A DNA stretch of 64,000 nt from Crotalaria pallida (GCA_037953625.1 CM075649.1:102553290-102617289); one strand, 5' to 3'; positions 1 through 9,907 are shown, counted from the first letter of the stretch. Notes: generated by a model not told the origin, from the sequence alone. Translations and numbers: made by a program.

Positions 1-1258
1 TATTGTGACAGCTGTCGTGCCCGCACGGTAAAGGTCCTGTACTCCTGTTTGCTTCCGATTAGGTGGATGGATTGCCGAGGAGATGTATGCTTGAGATGTG
101 AGTGCTAACTACGAAAGAAACGCGTACCTCGATGATCCTTTAAACTCCCTCGATCATCGATGGTTATAACTCAATAAGACACTAATTAAATTTATGAGGG
201 TAAGAGTTCCATAAGTGCAAAGAGTGAAGAAGAGATTGAGAATGGACGATGTGGAAAAGATATTGAGATTTGTGAAAGTGATGAGGAACAAGAAAGGAGA
301 AGTATGAAGGAAATAATGTGAACAAGATGAACTGAAATAATGATAGTAGTATGTTTTCTTGCTATTGTGTGTATGTTATATGTGTGACCTATTATCTTAC
401 CTACCGTAATTCCACACCGTCGACGACTCGTCGTTCGGATCGCTTACTCTCTCCTGTTCGTTGGCATATCGGTGCCGCTGGTGTTTCAACGGGCAGATGG
501 AGTATTGCATGAACCTCACCATATGGAATAAGCACGGAAGGGGGTGGAAGCACACCCCACAAGGCTGGGCATGGACCGGCCACACGGAGATTACAATTCC
601 GGACCCAGAACATCAACTGAGTGGAGCTAACCTAGGGCCACACCTAGGGCAAGTCAATATACGAGGGTTTCAGAGCTACGAGGAGAAGGTTCAGTACGAG
701 GAGCGGAATAATTCTACTATAGTGGATGGAATAAAGCGGACGTCCAATGACAATGAGGAGATGACCACACAAGCAGCAGCTTCTTCAAGGACGAGAGGAG
801 AACGCCAGAAAGACAAGAAATTACACTCGCTCGCGTTCAATAGGAATGTTTAGGGATAAGTGCAAGTAGTTTAGTTACTTTGAGTGTTTGAAGTCTAAGG
901 ATTACCTAAGTGATGAACTGTGGTTGTACTCTAACTATTTTGAAGCATGCCCGATTATTAAGAGATGTGGGGCTCTCTTCATGAAGCATGTTTAAATTTC
1001 TCTGAGCAAATGAAGGGAGTTGTTTAAGTTGAGACTAAACTGTTTTCTTAGAAAAATGTTTTTGAAAACAAAGTGGAAGAGTTTCGGTTTCACGTAACAA
1101 CTCGGTTTTCGAAAAAGAAGGTGAAGGGCGCCAATAACTTTGACAAATACGTTTTCCAGTCCTTCAACAATGTTTTAAAAAAAAATTTGGCCTCATTTTT
1201 GCAACATTAGTAAATGAAAGTCAATAAATTTTGGGTTTTCGAAAATCGGGCTGTTCCA
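1..1258 (+). mobile_element. Element A1, 5' LTR (3'-terminal part only)
   Basis: This stretch matches 6949-8206 almost base for base. It is therefore the end of the left LTR of A1, and the rest of that LTR lies upstream of the window. It ends in GTTCCA where the sister LTR has GTTACA, and an iMet primer site follows 3 bases later. It contains the second exon-like reading frame of family A (497-853) and the last part of the structured RNA region. Confidence 0.93.
497..853 (+). CDS. LTR-embedded small ORF of family A (copy in 5' LTR)
   Basis: I do not recognise this protein. The frame gives 118 residues from the ATG at 497 to TAG at 853. It has a Trp/Gly-rich N-terminal half (KHGRGWKHTPQGWAWTGH), a conserved central block (ITIPDPEHQLSGANLGP) and a basic Lys/Arg-rich tail. 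The ATG directly follows a pyrimidine tract and CAG (494-496), a good plant splice acceptor, so this may be exon 2 of a spliced gene whose exon 1 lies near the structured RNA. The frame is repeated in the A1 3' LTR (7444-7800). A diverged version sits in A2 (33102-33464) with no gaps over about 70 codons and many silent differences, which argues for past protein-level selection. No secretion signal or membrane segment is seen within the shared part. Function unknown. Confidence 0.55.
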   Translation: MEYCMNLTIWNKHGRGWKHTPQGWAWTGHTEITIPDPEHQLSGANLGPHLGQVNIRGFQSYEEKVQYEERNNSTIVDGIKRTSNDNEEMTTQAAASSRTRGERQKDKKLHSLAFNRNV

Positions 1259-1261
1259 GAA

Positions 1262-1273
1262 TGGTATCAGAGC
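1262..1273 (+). other. A1 primer binding site (tRNA-iMet type)
   Basis: TGGTATCAGAGC lies 3 bases after the LTR end. It is complementary to the 3' end of plant initiator tRNA-Met, the usual primer for many Ty3/gypsy and Ty1/copia elements. Confidence 0.92.
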
Positions 1274-2274
1274 TTATGGTAATCCTTTGTAGCCTTAAGC
1301 ATGGGCTTCATGCTTTGCTTGCGTGACTCTATGTGTTTGAGTAGGAATAGGAGGATAAGCTTTTATCCCTTAGGACATGGAACTAATCTGTAGTTTAGCA
1401 TCGACCGTCTTAGTTTAAGAAACCCTTTTGAATAGATCATGAATAGATCCTACAATTAAGACCCTATGTCCATGATGTTTCATAGTGACCGTTAGACTTA
1501 GGATTGGTTAACCTTAGCATGTCTTCATATAAGGATATTTAGCACCTTTACGAATAAAGTTTATTGCTTGTTAACTTCCTTGTTTGTTGAATTGCTTCAA
1601 CAAAACGCTCTTGCTTTCCAAATTCGAACCCTTTTCCCTTCATGAACCCCTATTGTATTGTAGCCATACCAATTCCCTTTAAAACTCTTTTATCCGAATT
1701 GCGGAATTGGAAGTGCCCTACCTACCCAAATAATTTAGGTTCGGGTGACTATAGGAAGGAGAAGTAGTTTAAGTTAAGCAAGGATATAAGGACCTGGTGG
1801 AATAGTTATAAGTGAAATCCAAGTTGGGGAGTCACAAGGTGGGAAAGAGGCGTATACCATCGGTTATTAGAGGAGATCTGAGTAAAGCCTAGATGGTAAT
1901 AGGATTCCCTGAAGCTAGAAGAACAATGGATGAAAACCCGAAAAGGAATCATAAGGGAGACGCGTTAGATAGAGAATAGTGAGCAATTAAGGATTTTCAG
2001 TTAGAATCCTTGTTTTTGGAGATGTGTGTATGTTTGATTGTTGGATTTCCCCAAGTTCGTACCTCTGGTCGGACTTTTGGGACGACGACCCAATGAGAGG
2101 ATGACATCTTCTTCGGTTAGTCCACTGGACTTAACCCGACTCGACACGCAAGCAACGATGTGAGTGGAATCTCTCGAGCTGGAAGCGGTTAAAGAAGAAC
2201 ACCAGAATGACCTGAGAATGCTGTTGCCCTGCTGCCCCATTCTACAATGTATTTCTCGGGGACGAGAAATTCTT

Positions 2275-2287
2275 AAGTTGGGGAGAA
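2275..2287 (+). other. A1 polypurine tract
   Basis: AAGTTGGGGAGAA immediately precedes the 3' LTR start TGTAACACCCC. The same tract occurs before the B 3' LTR, and a close variant precedes the E2 3' LTR. Confidence 0.85.
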
Positions 2288-5200
2288 TGTAACACCCCAC
2301 ACATTCCTCATATTAAATTAAAACACTAAGGAATTTATTTTTGAGAAAAATACTCTAAAAGGGTATTTTCTTTAATGATTTTCTTACAATTCACGATTTA
2401 AGATAATGGAATGATTTTAAAGCTAATGTCCAACATTTAAAAATTTGACTTTTGAGAAAGTTCATATACACTTAATAATTCTATCAAAATGTTTGTGATT
2501 TACCTTGTAATTGTGTGTGTATGCGGTTTTGGGCATGCATAAATATACTTAGGTTCTCGAAGGATTTGATTAAAAAGAATATAATGCATATGTAAATGCA
2601 TGTATATATATATATCTGAATGAATAAGGCGTGATGCATGGACATATGTATGTAAGTGTGTGTGACGTATGTGCATGATGAACATGTATGCATTTTCCCT
2701 AAAATCCATGCTTGGTGTTAAACATAAATTGCATGTATAGGTGTGTGCTAATGCATGAGAGGTTCGGCTATGATAGGATTAGAAGGACCAAGTAGAGCCT
2801 TTTTCCTTATACATTAAGAAACAAAGAATTAAATAAGAATTAGGGGGAGAATTGGCTAGATGAGTCATGGAGCCTAGGAGGGCTTACTCACCACCCTTGT
2901 CCCCCACGACAAGGCCTCCTCCATGCAACAATTGAACTAGTCCTAAATTGCCCTCCATCTTTCCACTAGGAACCGAGGCTAAGAAAGGAAATTTCCATGC
3001 CTTTGCTTGTGACCTTAAAACCGTATGAGTAGGTATGGGTTGGCTAGTTCCTTTTCATTTCCTTCGTCCATTTCAGTCCAACACCAACACAAACACACTT
3101 AGTTTCAAGAGCACTCTCAAGCTCTTGAAACTCATAGAGAGAAGGAGGGAACCGTGAGGAGAAGAGAAGGAAGGAGAGTGCAAAACCCCAAATTCTTAGC
3201 CCAAACACCGTTACTTTCTTTCTCCCACACACCTTCTCCTTCAAAAACTAAGAAGAAAACCCATTAACCTAAGAAGAAGAGGGAGACCGAGACGATTAAG
3301 AGGAGAAGAGGAAAAGCTTTGAAGACTTAAGATTAGGAACTAAGGTAGAAGGAGTTTGATTTGATCATTTGGTGTTGTAAAGAATTTTATTTTCGACTAT
3401 GATTTAATTTGGTGCTACATGTAATTATTTTGAGTGATTTTGAGGTTTAAATGTCTTGTATGTTATTTTTAAGGTTTGATTTTGAATGTTGTTGTTAAAA
3501 AGTTTTGATTCCCTACTTGTAAATTTCTTGCCACGGTTTTGGTTTCAAGTTGTGCTTGAGTTCATATTTTTACTTGATTCTCTCATGCATGATGATTTTG
3601 TGGCTTGATGATCCTTGTTTTCCCTTGCATGTTATTCTTATGCTTTGATCTTGAATTTTTGTGAATAAATGAACTTATAAATCACCAAATCAAGAGCTAG
3701 AGTAAATTGGCCATGAGTAGGAAGAGTAGGTCTTTGTGTTTTACTTTGATCTAAGTAATTTCATGTTTAGAAGAATTAATTTCTAGCTTATTCTTCACGG
3801 TTTGTTTATAGATTTGAGTCTAAGTTCATGTTTTTGCCTTGATTCCTTTTTGCATGTCTTAATTTATAGTTAGTTTTTGAGAAAACATGAAACTTGAATT
3901 TGTATGCTTAATTTGAGAAGTAAAACCTTGATTCATTGTAGGCATGTCACGATTTTCCAAGGAAATTAGGCTTAACAAATAATTTTAATTTGAACCAAAA
4001 TTTTGTGTGTGTGGTGATGATAATTTGATTGATAGTTTGAAAAAGAAAAAAATAAAATAAAGTGGTGCTCCTAAGTCTTGTATGATGTGGTCTATGAAAT
4101 TTGGTGTTTGCATGTGAAAAGAAAATTATAAGACTTGTCTGCTTGCATGATCTCATTCGGCCAAGGCTAAGGAAAGTAGGAAATCATGTTTTCCTCACAT
4201 GCATGTTGAAAATCAACTCACCTAGAAATTGTAGGTACATGCATGTGTTTGTTTTTAAAAGATTAAGACCATGATATGACTCTTGATTTTATTATGTTAG
4301 GAAATTGAATTTGTATTGGGTTAAATTCTTGTGAAGCTCACAGATTTTTATAAAGAAAACAAGAAAACAAGACTTTTTGGAAAATGATTTAAGCCTTGAT
4401 TCATGATCTATATGCATAATTGATTTTTGCCTTGCCATCATGCTATTCGATTCATGCATGTTAGTTACACTCGGATACATTTTAACAAAATGACCAAAAA
4501 AAAAAGAATGAACCATGTTAAAATAAATTGTCTGAATATGTGTTGTGAACATCATTCTCTAATCGGTTCTTTACTTAGGATTAAAGGAGATAAATAAATA
4601 AATTTAATTAATCTTGAAAGAGTATGTGTTTGAATAAATATGTGTTTATGTGAATTGTGTGTATTCGGTTAGGACTAAAAGAAAATAGAATTTGAATGCC
4701 TAAAACAAAAGGAACAGATGCATGTGATTTAAATTGTGATACTTGGGTTGTTTTCTTGCATTATTCGGTTAAGGAGTTTAAATGAGTTAGAGAACTTAGT
4801 TGCATATATTTGGTTTGAAACTTGACTCAATTTGGTTATGAATGCTTGCATGACTAAGTGTCTTATGTTGATGAAGTATGTGGGAATTGCATAATTGTTC
4901 TAATGATCGACTAAACACGTGCTTAAGGGTTAGCTTGGTTTGATTTATTTAGAACTATATTAGGGTCGTATGATGAATATGTTTGAAAAATAATTGAGTG
5001 TGTGAACGATTCTTGAAATAAGTTGATCTTAAGAAAATTTGACTTGATCTACTTAAGACCTTTAAATTAAACTCATGGCTGTCCAAAATTGTTTTATGGT
5101 GAAAACATGGATTTTCAAGTATCAATTCTAAGCTAAGAAGTTATTCAAAGAGAATAATGTTTTGTGATATTTTCGGGGTTTTAATAAAATGATTTTTGTA

Positions 5201-5325
5201 AAACTAAATTATTGTTCAGAAATTCTTGGGCCGTGTTTTTATGATTAAGAATGTTTTTATAAGATTTAAAGTAGAACTTTCAAATAGTGTTTAGATCAAG
5301 AAAATATTAAAATGTTCTATTTAAT

Positions 5326-5409
5326 ATGAGGAAGGATAAAGACAAGGGGTTGGGGCAGATGGCAGCACAAGGTCCCAAGGAGAGCACACCTTCAACAGCT
5401 GGATCTCAG
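5326..5409 (+). other. Putative exon 1 of the LTR gene, family A (A1)
   Basis: ATG at 5326 opens exactly 28 codons (starting MRKDKDKGLGQMAAQG) up to CAG|GTGAGAG at 5409/5410, a near-ideal plant splice donor in phase 0. The acceptor CAG at 7441-7443 is also phase 0 with the downstream ORF, so splicing would join the two in frame (28 + 118 residues). A2 keeps the same ATG, length and phase. Between A1 and A2 this exon shows six replacement and no silent codon changes, so its coding status rests on position and frame, not on codon bias. Confidence 0.4.
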
Positions 5410-7443
5410 GTGAGAGAGAAGCTATCCTAAGACACTGTGGTGTTTAGGTAATTTATTACGACGTCCCGCATCATCTCAAAGATCGGGACTACGTGGTTGG
5501 AGTCAGTAGTATAAGTGGCAATTGTTTGCCCTGTATGGCCACTTATACGAAGAAGACGAAAACCACACCGTTATGGTGTGATGTTGTGTGTTGATAGCAT
5601 GTTTTTATTTAATTACGTTTGATAATGATTATTGTTATTAGTTAAGATGAGTAAACTATTGATGGACGTCTGTTACGTCCTGAATGAGAATGAAGACGAA
5701 AGAAATAAGTTAAGAAGATAATGGAATTGAAAGGTAAAACGCAATAAGACATGGAATGGAAAGGAAAGAAAGAGTTGAGATTTTGAGGAAAGAAAGTGAG
5801 GATAATGATGAGAATGAGCCAGAGCTGGGGAGTGTAATGATGATTGTGGAGATGAGGAGGGAACTGAGTTGAGCTGAGCTCCTCTGTTCTTGGTTTTAGT
5901 CTGGGATCTAGTGTTGAGCTGGGCTTGCTCCTCCACTAGCGCTCAGCAAAAAGGTGTTTTTGGAAAAGAGTTTTGAAAGAGGAATTTACGAAAAGAATTG
6001 TGGAAAGAAATATTTCTGAAAAAGGATTTATGAAACGAAATTTTGGGAAAGGCTTTTGGAATGGAATTTTTGAAGGAGGATGAGAAACAGGATTTTTCCA
6101 AGGAGTTTTTATGAAGTGATCTTTTTGAAAAGGGATAAAAAGGGTACTTTTGAAAAGGATTTTCATAAAAAGGGTCTTTGAAAAGAGTTTTCGAAAAGAT
6201 TTTTGAAAAGAAATACTTTTGAAAACATTTTGAAAAGAAGATTTTTGAGAAATGTTCAAGAAAAGTTTTGGAAGGAAATTTTGTGAAAGGTTGTGAAGGG
6301 AGACTTTTCTTTGAAAGGAGATTGTTGAACTGATTTCTGAAAGGGTGGTTGTTGAAAAAGTGTGTGAAATGATGTTTGGTGAGAGCTTTTGAAAGGATGT
6401 TTCTAGAAAGGATTGATGAATGAGAGTGTGAAAGGGAATGTGAGTTTGTTGATGTGGTCCCAGCTCTGTGCCATGAGAGAAAGATTGTGCCAAGTTAGAG
6501 GTCGGGACTCACTGAAGGAATGTACGAAGGGTGAGCCGATCATTAGGATAACTAAAAAGATAAAAGAAATTAAAAGACATTAGCAACGTACGCGGTGAGA
6601 TATGAGAGTTAACCCGAAGTAGTGGAGAGGAAGGAACGATAAGTATCTGCGGATACCTAGGACGAGATTGCATTAGGGGAGGACGATGACGGTGAAACGT
6701 CAAGAAGTCTAGAGTATTGTTGTAGACAGGACGAACTCCATAAGTGGTGCACTAACGTGGTGGGGACTGGGTCTAATACCGTGGTAAGTTCTGTGCGCGC
6801 ACTACAACAATACTGTCGCCCCCTAGATTGCAAATCGAGAACAGTGAGAGGGACTGGAGTGGGGCATTTTGTTTGCCACTACGAGGCAGTGTGCCATATT
6901 ATTATGTGAATTGATATTGAGGCTGAGCCTCCTGGTCTGGGACCATTTTATTGTGACAGCTGTCGTGCCCGCACGGTAAAGGTCCTGTACTCCTGTTTGC
7001 TTCCGATTAGGTGGATGGATGGCCGAGGAGATGTATGCTTGAGATGTGAGTGCTAACTACGAAAGAAACGCGTACCTCGATGATCCTTAAACTCCACCGG
7101 TCATCGATGGTTATAACTCAATAAGACACTAATTAAATTTATGAGGGTAAGAGTTCCATAAGTGAAAAGAGTGAAGAAGAGATTGAGAATGGACGATGTG
7201 GAAAAGATATTGAGATTTGTGAAAGTGATGAGGAACAAGAAAGGAGAAGTATGAAAGAAATAATGTGAACAAGATGAACTGAAATAATGATAGTAGTATG
7301 TTTTCTTGCTATTGTGTGTATGTTATATGTGTGACCTATTATCTTTCCTACCGTAATTCCACACCGTCGACGACTCGTCGTTCGGATCGCTTACTCTCTC
7401 CTGTTCGTTGGCATATCGGTGCCGCTGGTGTTTCAACGGGCAG
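5410..7443 (+). ncRNA. Structured leader-intron RNA region, A1
   Basis: This lies between the donor (5410) and the acceptor (7443). Visible helices are: GTCCCG/CGGGAC (5463-5468/5484-5489), GTATAAGTGGC/GCCACTTATAC (5509-5519/5538-5548), GGACGT/ACGTCC (5664-5680), GGTCGG+CTCAC/GTGAG+CCGATC (about 6501-6542), GTATC-TGCG-GATAC (6643-6656), GACG/CGTC (6688-6701), GTATTGTTGTAG/CTACAACAATAC (6714-6725/6802-6813), GACAGCTGTC (6955-6964), CGTGC/GCACG (6964-6975), CGATGATC/GGTCATCG (7078-7106) and ACGAC/GTCGT (7370-7381). Most recur with compensating changes in A2, B and E. A packaging or dimerisation role is inference. Confidence 0.55.
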
Positions 7444-7800
7444 ATGGAGTATTGCATGAACCTCACCATATGGAATAAGCACAGAAGGGGGTGGAAGCAC
7501 ACCCCACAAGGCTGGGCATGGACCGGCCACACGGAGATTACAATTCCGGACCCAGAACATCAACTGAGCGGAGCTAACCTAGGGCCACACCTAGGGCAAG
7601 TCAATATACGAGGGTTTCGGAGCTACGAGGAGAAGGTTCAGTACGAGGAGCGGAATAATTCTACTATAGTGGATGGAATAAAGCGGACGTCCAGTGACAA
7701 TGAGGAGATGACCACACAAGCAGCAGCTTCTTCAAGGACGAGAGGAGAACGCAAGAAAGACAAGAAATTACACTCGCTCGCGTTCAATAGGAATGTTTAG
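7444..7800 (+). CDS. LTR-embedded small ORF of family A (copy in 3' LTR)
   Basis: This is the sister copy of 497-853 with only a few substitutions (for example Gly to Arg near NKHG, Gln to Arg in RGFQSYEE). It has 118 residues from ATG 7444 to TAG at 7800. As reverse transcription copies U5 into both LTRs, any gene placed here is automatically duplicated. In the genomic RNA the left copy would sit about 0.4 kb before the primer site, downstream of the structured region. Function unknown. It resembles no Gag, protease, reverse transcriptase, integrase or chromodomain that I know. Confidence 0.55.
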   Translation: MEYCMNLTIWNKHRRGWKHTPQGWAWTGHTEITIPDPEHQLSGANLGPHLGQVNIRGFRSYEEKVQYEERNNSTIVDGIKRTSSDNEEMTTQAAASSRTRGERKKDKKLHSLAFNRNV

Positions 7801-8206
7801 GGATAAGTGCAAGTAGTTTAGTTATTTTGAGTGTTTGAAGTCTAAGGATTACCTAAGTGATGAACTGTGGTTGTACTCTAACTATTTTGAAGCATGCCCG
7901 ATTATTAAGAGATGTGGGGCTCTCTTCATCAAGCATGTTTAAATTTCACTGAGCAAATGAAGGGAGTTGTTTAAGTTGAGACTAAACTGTTTTCTTAGAA
8001 AAATGTTTTTGAAAACAAAGTGGAAGAGTTTCGGTTTCACGTAACAACTCGGTTTTCGAAAAAGAAGGTGAAGGGCGCCAATAACTTTGACAAATACGTT
8101 TTCCAGTCCTTCAACAATGTTTTAAAAAAAAAAATTGGCCTCATTTTTGCAACATTAGTAAATGAAAGTCAATAAATTTTGGGTTTTCGAAAATCGGGTT
8201 GTTACA

Positions 8207-9237
8207 AAGATTCCGATTCAGACATTGATGAAGAAGAGATGAAACTTCTACTAAGAAATTTTAGCAAGCTTCTAAGGAGAAAAGGAAGGTTGAACAAAGA
8301 CAAAAGTAAAGAGAAGAATCCCCCACACCACAAGACCAAGACAACAAAAGAAGGAGTAGTTTGCCATGAATGTGGAAAGCCCGGTCATCTCAAGTATTCG
8401 TGCTCTAAGTATCTCAAGAAGTAGGAGAAAGAGAAGAAAAATGCAAAACACAAAAGGGCATACATAGTTTGGAATAGTGATGATGAAGAAGACAAGAAAA
8501 GCACATCAAGTAATTCTTCGGATGATGAAGAAGCCGCTTGTCTCAACTTGATAGCTCTAGTAGATGAAGAGGAAAGTTCAAATGATGAATCAAGTGAACA
8601 AAGCGACGAAAGCGATGTAAGTGAAACTAAATCCAAAATTTCTTCTAAATATGAAATTTTATATAATGCTTATGAAGAAATGCATGAACATCTTAAGAAA
8701 CTAGCTTTGAAAAACATTGAAAGGAAGAAGCTCATTTTGAAACATCAACAAGAGATTTTAGAACTTCAAAAACAAGTTGATGAGCTTAATCTTCAAAATG
8801 AAACTTTTGATCTTATATATGCTAGTTCTTCTTGTGATTGTGCTAGTAGATTGAATGTTGTGGTTGATTGTGAGAGTTGCAAGTTGCTTAAAGATGAAAA
8901 TGCTATTTTGAAAAATAAGCTTGCGAGTTTCACAAGTGGTGATATTAGATTGCGCACATTGTTAAATTTTCAAAGAGAAAATTCAAACAAGTTTGGCTTG
9001 GGTTATACTAATGCTAAGAGTAAGTCTCATAGAAATGTTGTTGATTTTTCTAAAGTTGATTTTTCAAATGCTCCAACATGTTTCTATTGTGGCACTCATG
9101 GACATACTTCAAATGTGTGTTATATTAAAGTGCATGGTATACCTAAAGGAAATTTTGTTTGGGTTAAGAAGGGTGAGAGTCCCTTAACTAACAAAAATGG
9201 ATCCAAAACCATTTGGATACCAAAAGGCAAAGCATGA
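8207..9237 (+). pseudogene. gag: Ty1/copia-type gag (3' part, one in-frame stop), disrupted by A1
   Basis: An acidic stretch (DSDSDIDEEEMKLLLRNF) is followed by a CCHC zinc knuckle CHECGKPGHLKYSC, an in-frame TAG at 8422-8424, then 271 further codons in the same frame. Those contain an acidic Ser/Asp/Glu region, a coiled-coil-like Lys/Glu/Leu segment (EILELQKQVDELNLQ) and a second CCHC knuckle CFYCGTHGHTSNVC, ending WIPKGKA. This is the layout of nucleocapsid proteins of legume copia elements. The UBN2-like N-terminal half lies upstream of A1 and outside the window. No protease, integrase or reverse transcriptase follows, so the element is gag-only or internally deleted. Confidence 0.85.
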
Positions 9238-9907
9238 TTGTTTTGTAGGTATGATTGAAGAGCACATGACTTACAAGTGTTATTCTTTGTTTTGCTTCTT
9301 CAAGTCTCAAGAGAAAGTCTTATAAATTGGTAAAATTGATATTATTGGACATTTTCAATTGGTATTATTTCTATAAAACTCATAATTGATATCATTGAGT
9401 GATCATTATATGATTATCATGCTATTGTTGTTATTGTGATATTTCTTTACCATTGATATCTTACTTTGTTAAGTGATATGATGAATTTTTAGTTTCAATT
9501 GGTATCATATTTCATTGTCATATTATTATTTCCAATTGGTATCACATTTCAATGTATAGTTCATTAGTTTTACATTTGGTATCATTGATTAGTTGGTATC
9601 AATGTTGTGAAGAAATGAATGTTATAATTTCTCTTATTTTGGCTTAGAATTTTATATTTCAATTGATATATATTACTTTTTGATAATGCCAAAAGGGGGA
9701 GAAAGGGTTGTTTTGTTGTTGTTTTTATATAGGTTGAACTAAGTTGTTGAAGATAGGGGGAGATTCAAGCTTAACTCAATTGGATTTCAAATGTCAAAAG
9801 CATTTATTGAGGGGGAGCAAAAGTCTCACCAAGTGATCAAATGGTTCCAGCATCAACAACTTCAAACAAAATCAAAACATGTTTGTCATTTTCAAAAAGG
9901 GGGAGAT
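9238..9907 (+). mobile_element. Copia element, non-coding tail of the interior
   Basis: AT-rich, no ORF. It contains two AAAAGGGGGAGA-type purine runs (near 9690 and 9895-9906). The second directly precedes the LTR and acts as the polypurine tract. Pol is absent. Confidence 0.75.

Larger units (their letters stand above)
1259..2287 (+). mobile_element. A1 internal region, non-coding (1.03 kb)
   Basis: The whole interior between primer site and polypurine tract is only about 1,029 bp and shows no gag or pol. It aligns in patches with the interiors of B and E2: the start (CCTTAAGCATGGGCTT), a block around CCCGACTCGACAC near 2130, and the 3' end. Just before the polypurine tract a perfect hairpin ATTTCTCG-GGGA-CGAGAAAT lies at 2251-2270. 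This end resembles the 3' end of Tekay/Del-type gypsy interiors. The element must rely on proteins supplied in trans. Confidence 0.85.
2288..8206 (+). mobile_element. Element A1, complete 3' LTR (5,919 bp)
   Basis: It starts TGTAACACCCC and ends GGGTTGTTACA, an almost perfect terminal inverted repeat. The flanking 5 bases AAGAT (8207-8211) are the likely TSD, but the left copy is outside the window. About 800-1,000 bp in comes a purine/CT-rich leader-like stretch (3050-3350), then an AT-rich body with dispersed TGCATG and ATTCGG motifs, a splice-donor-like site (5410), a structured region, an AAAG-rich degenerate repeat (5950-6420) and the small ORF. An LTR this long around a 1-kb interior is unusual. 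Confidence 0.93.

Noticed and set aside
5936..6493. 185-codon antisense ORF in the A1 LTR (and similar ones at 16791-17252, 31883-32185, 51292-51816)
   Set aside because: It runs antisense through a degenerate AAAG-rich repeat (TTTTGAAAAG). The protein is low-complexity Ser/Phe/Lys and follows the repeat, not a codon pattern.
5410..7443. Group I or group II self-splicing intron
   Set aside because: I looked for group II domain V and for the group I P-Q-R-S core and found neither. The GTGAG start and pyrimidine-tract CAG end fit spliceosomal splicing.
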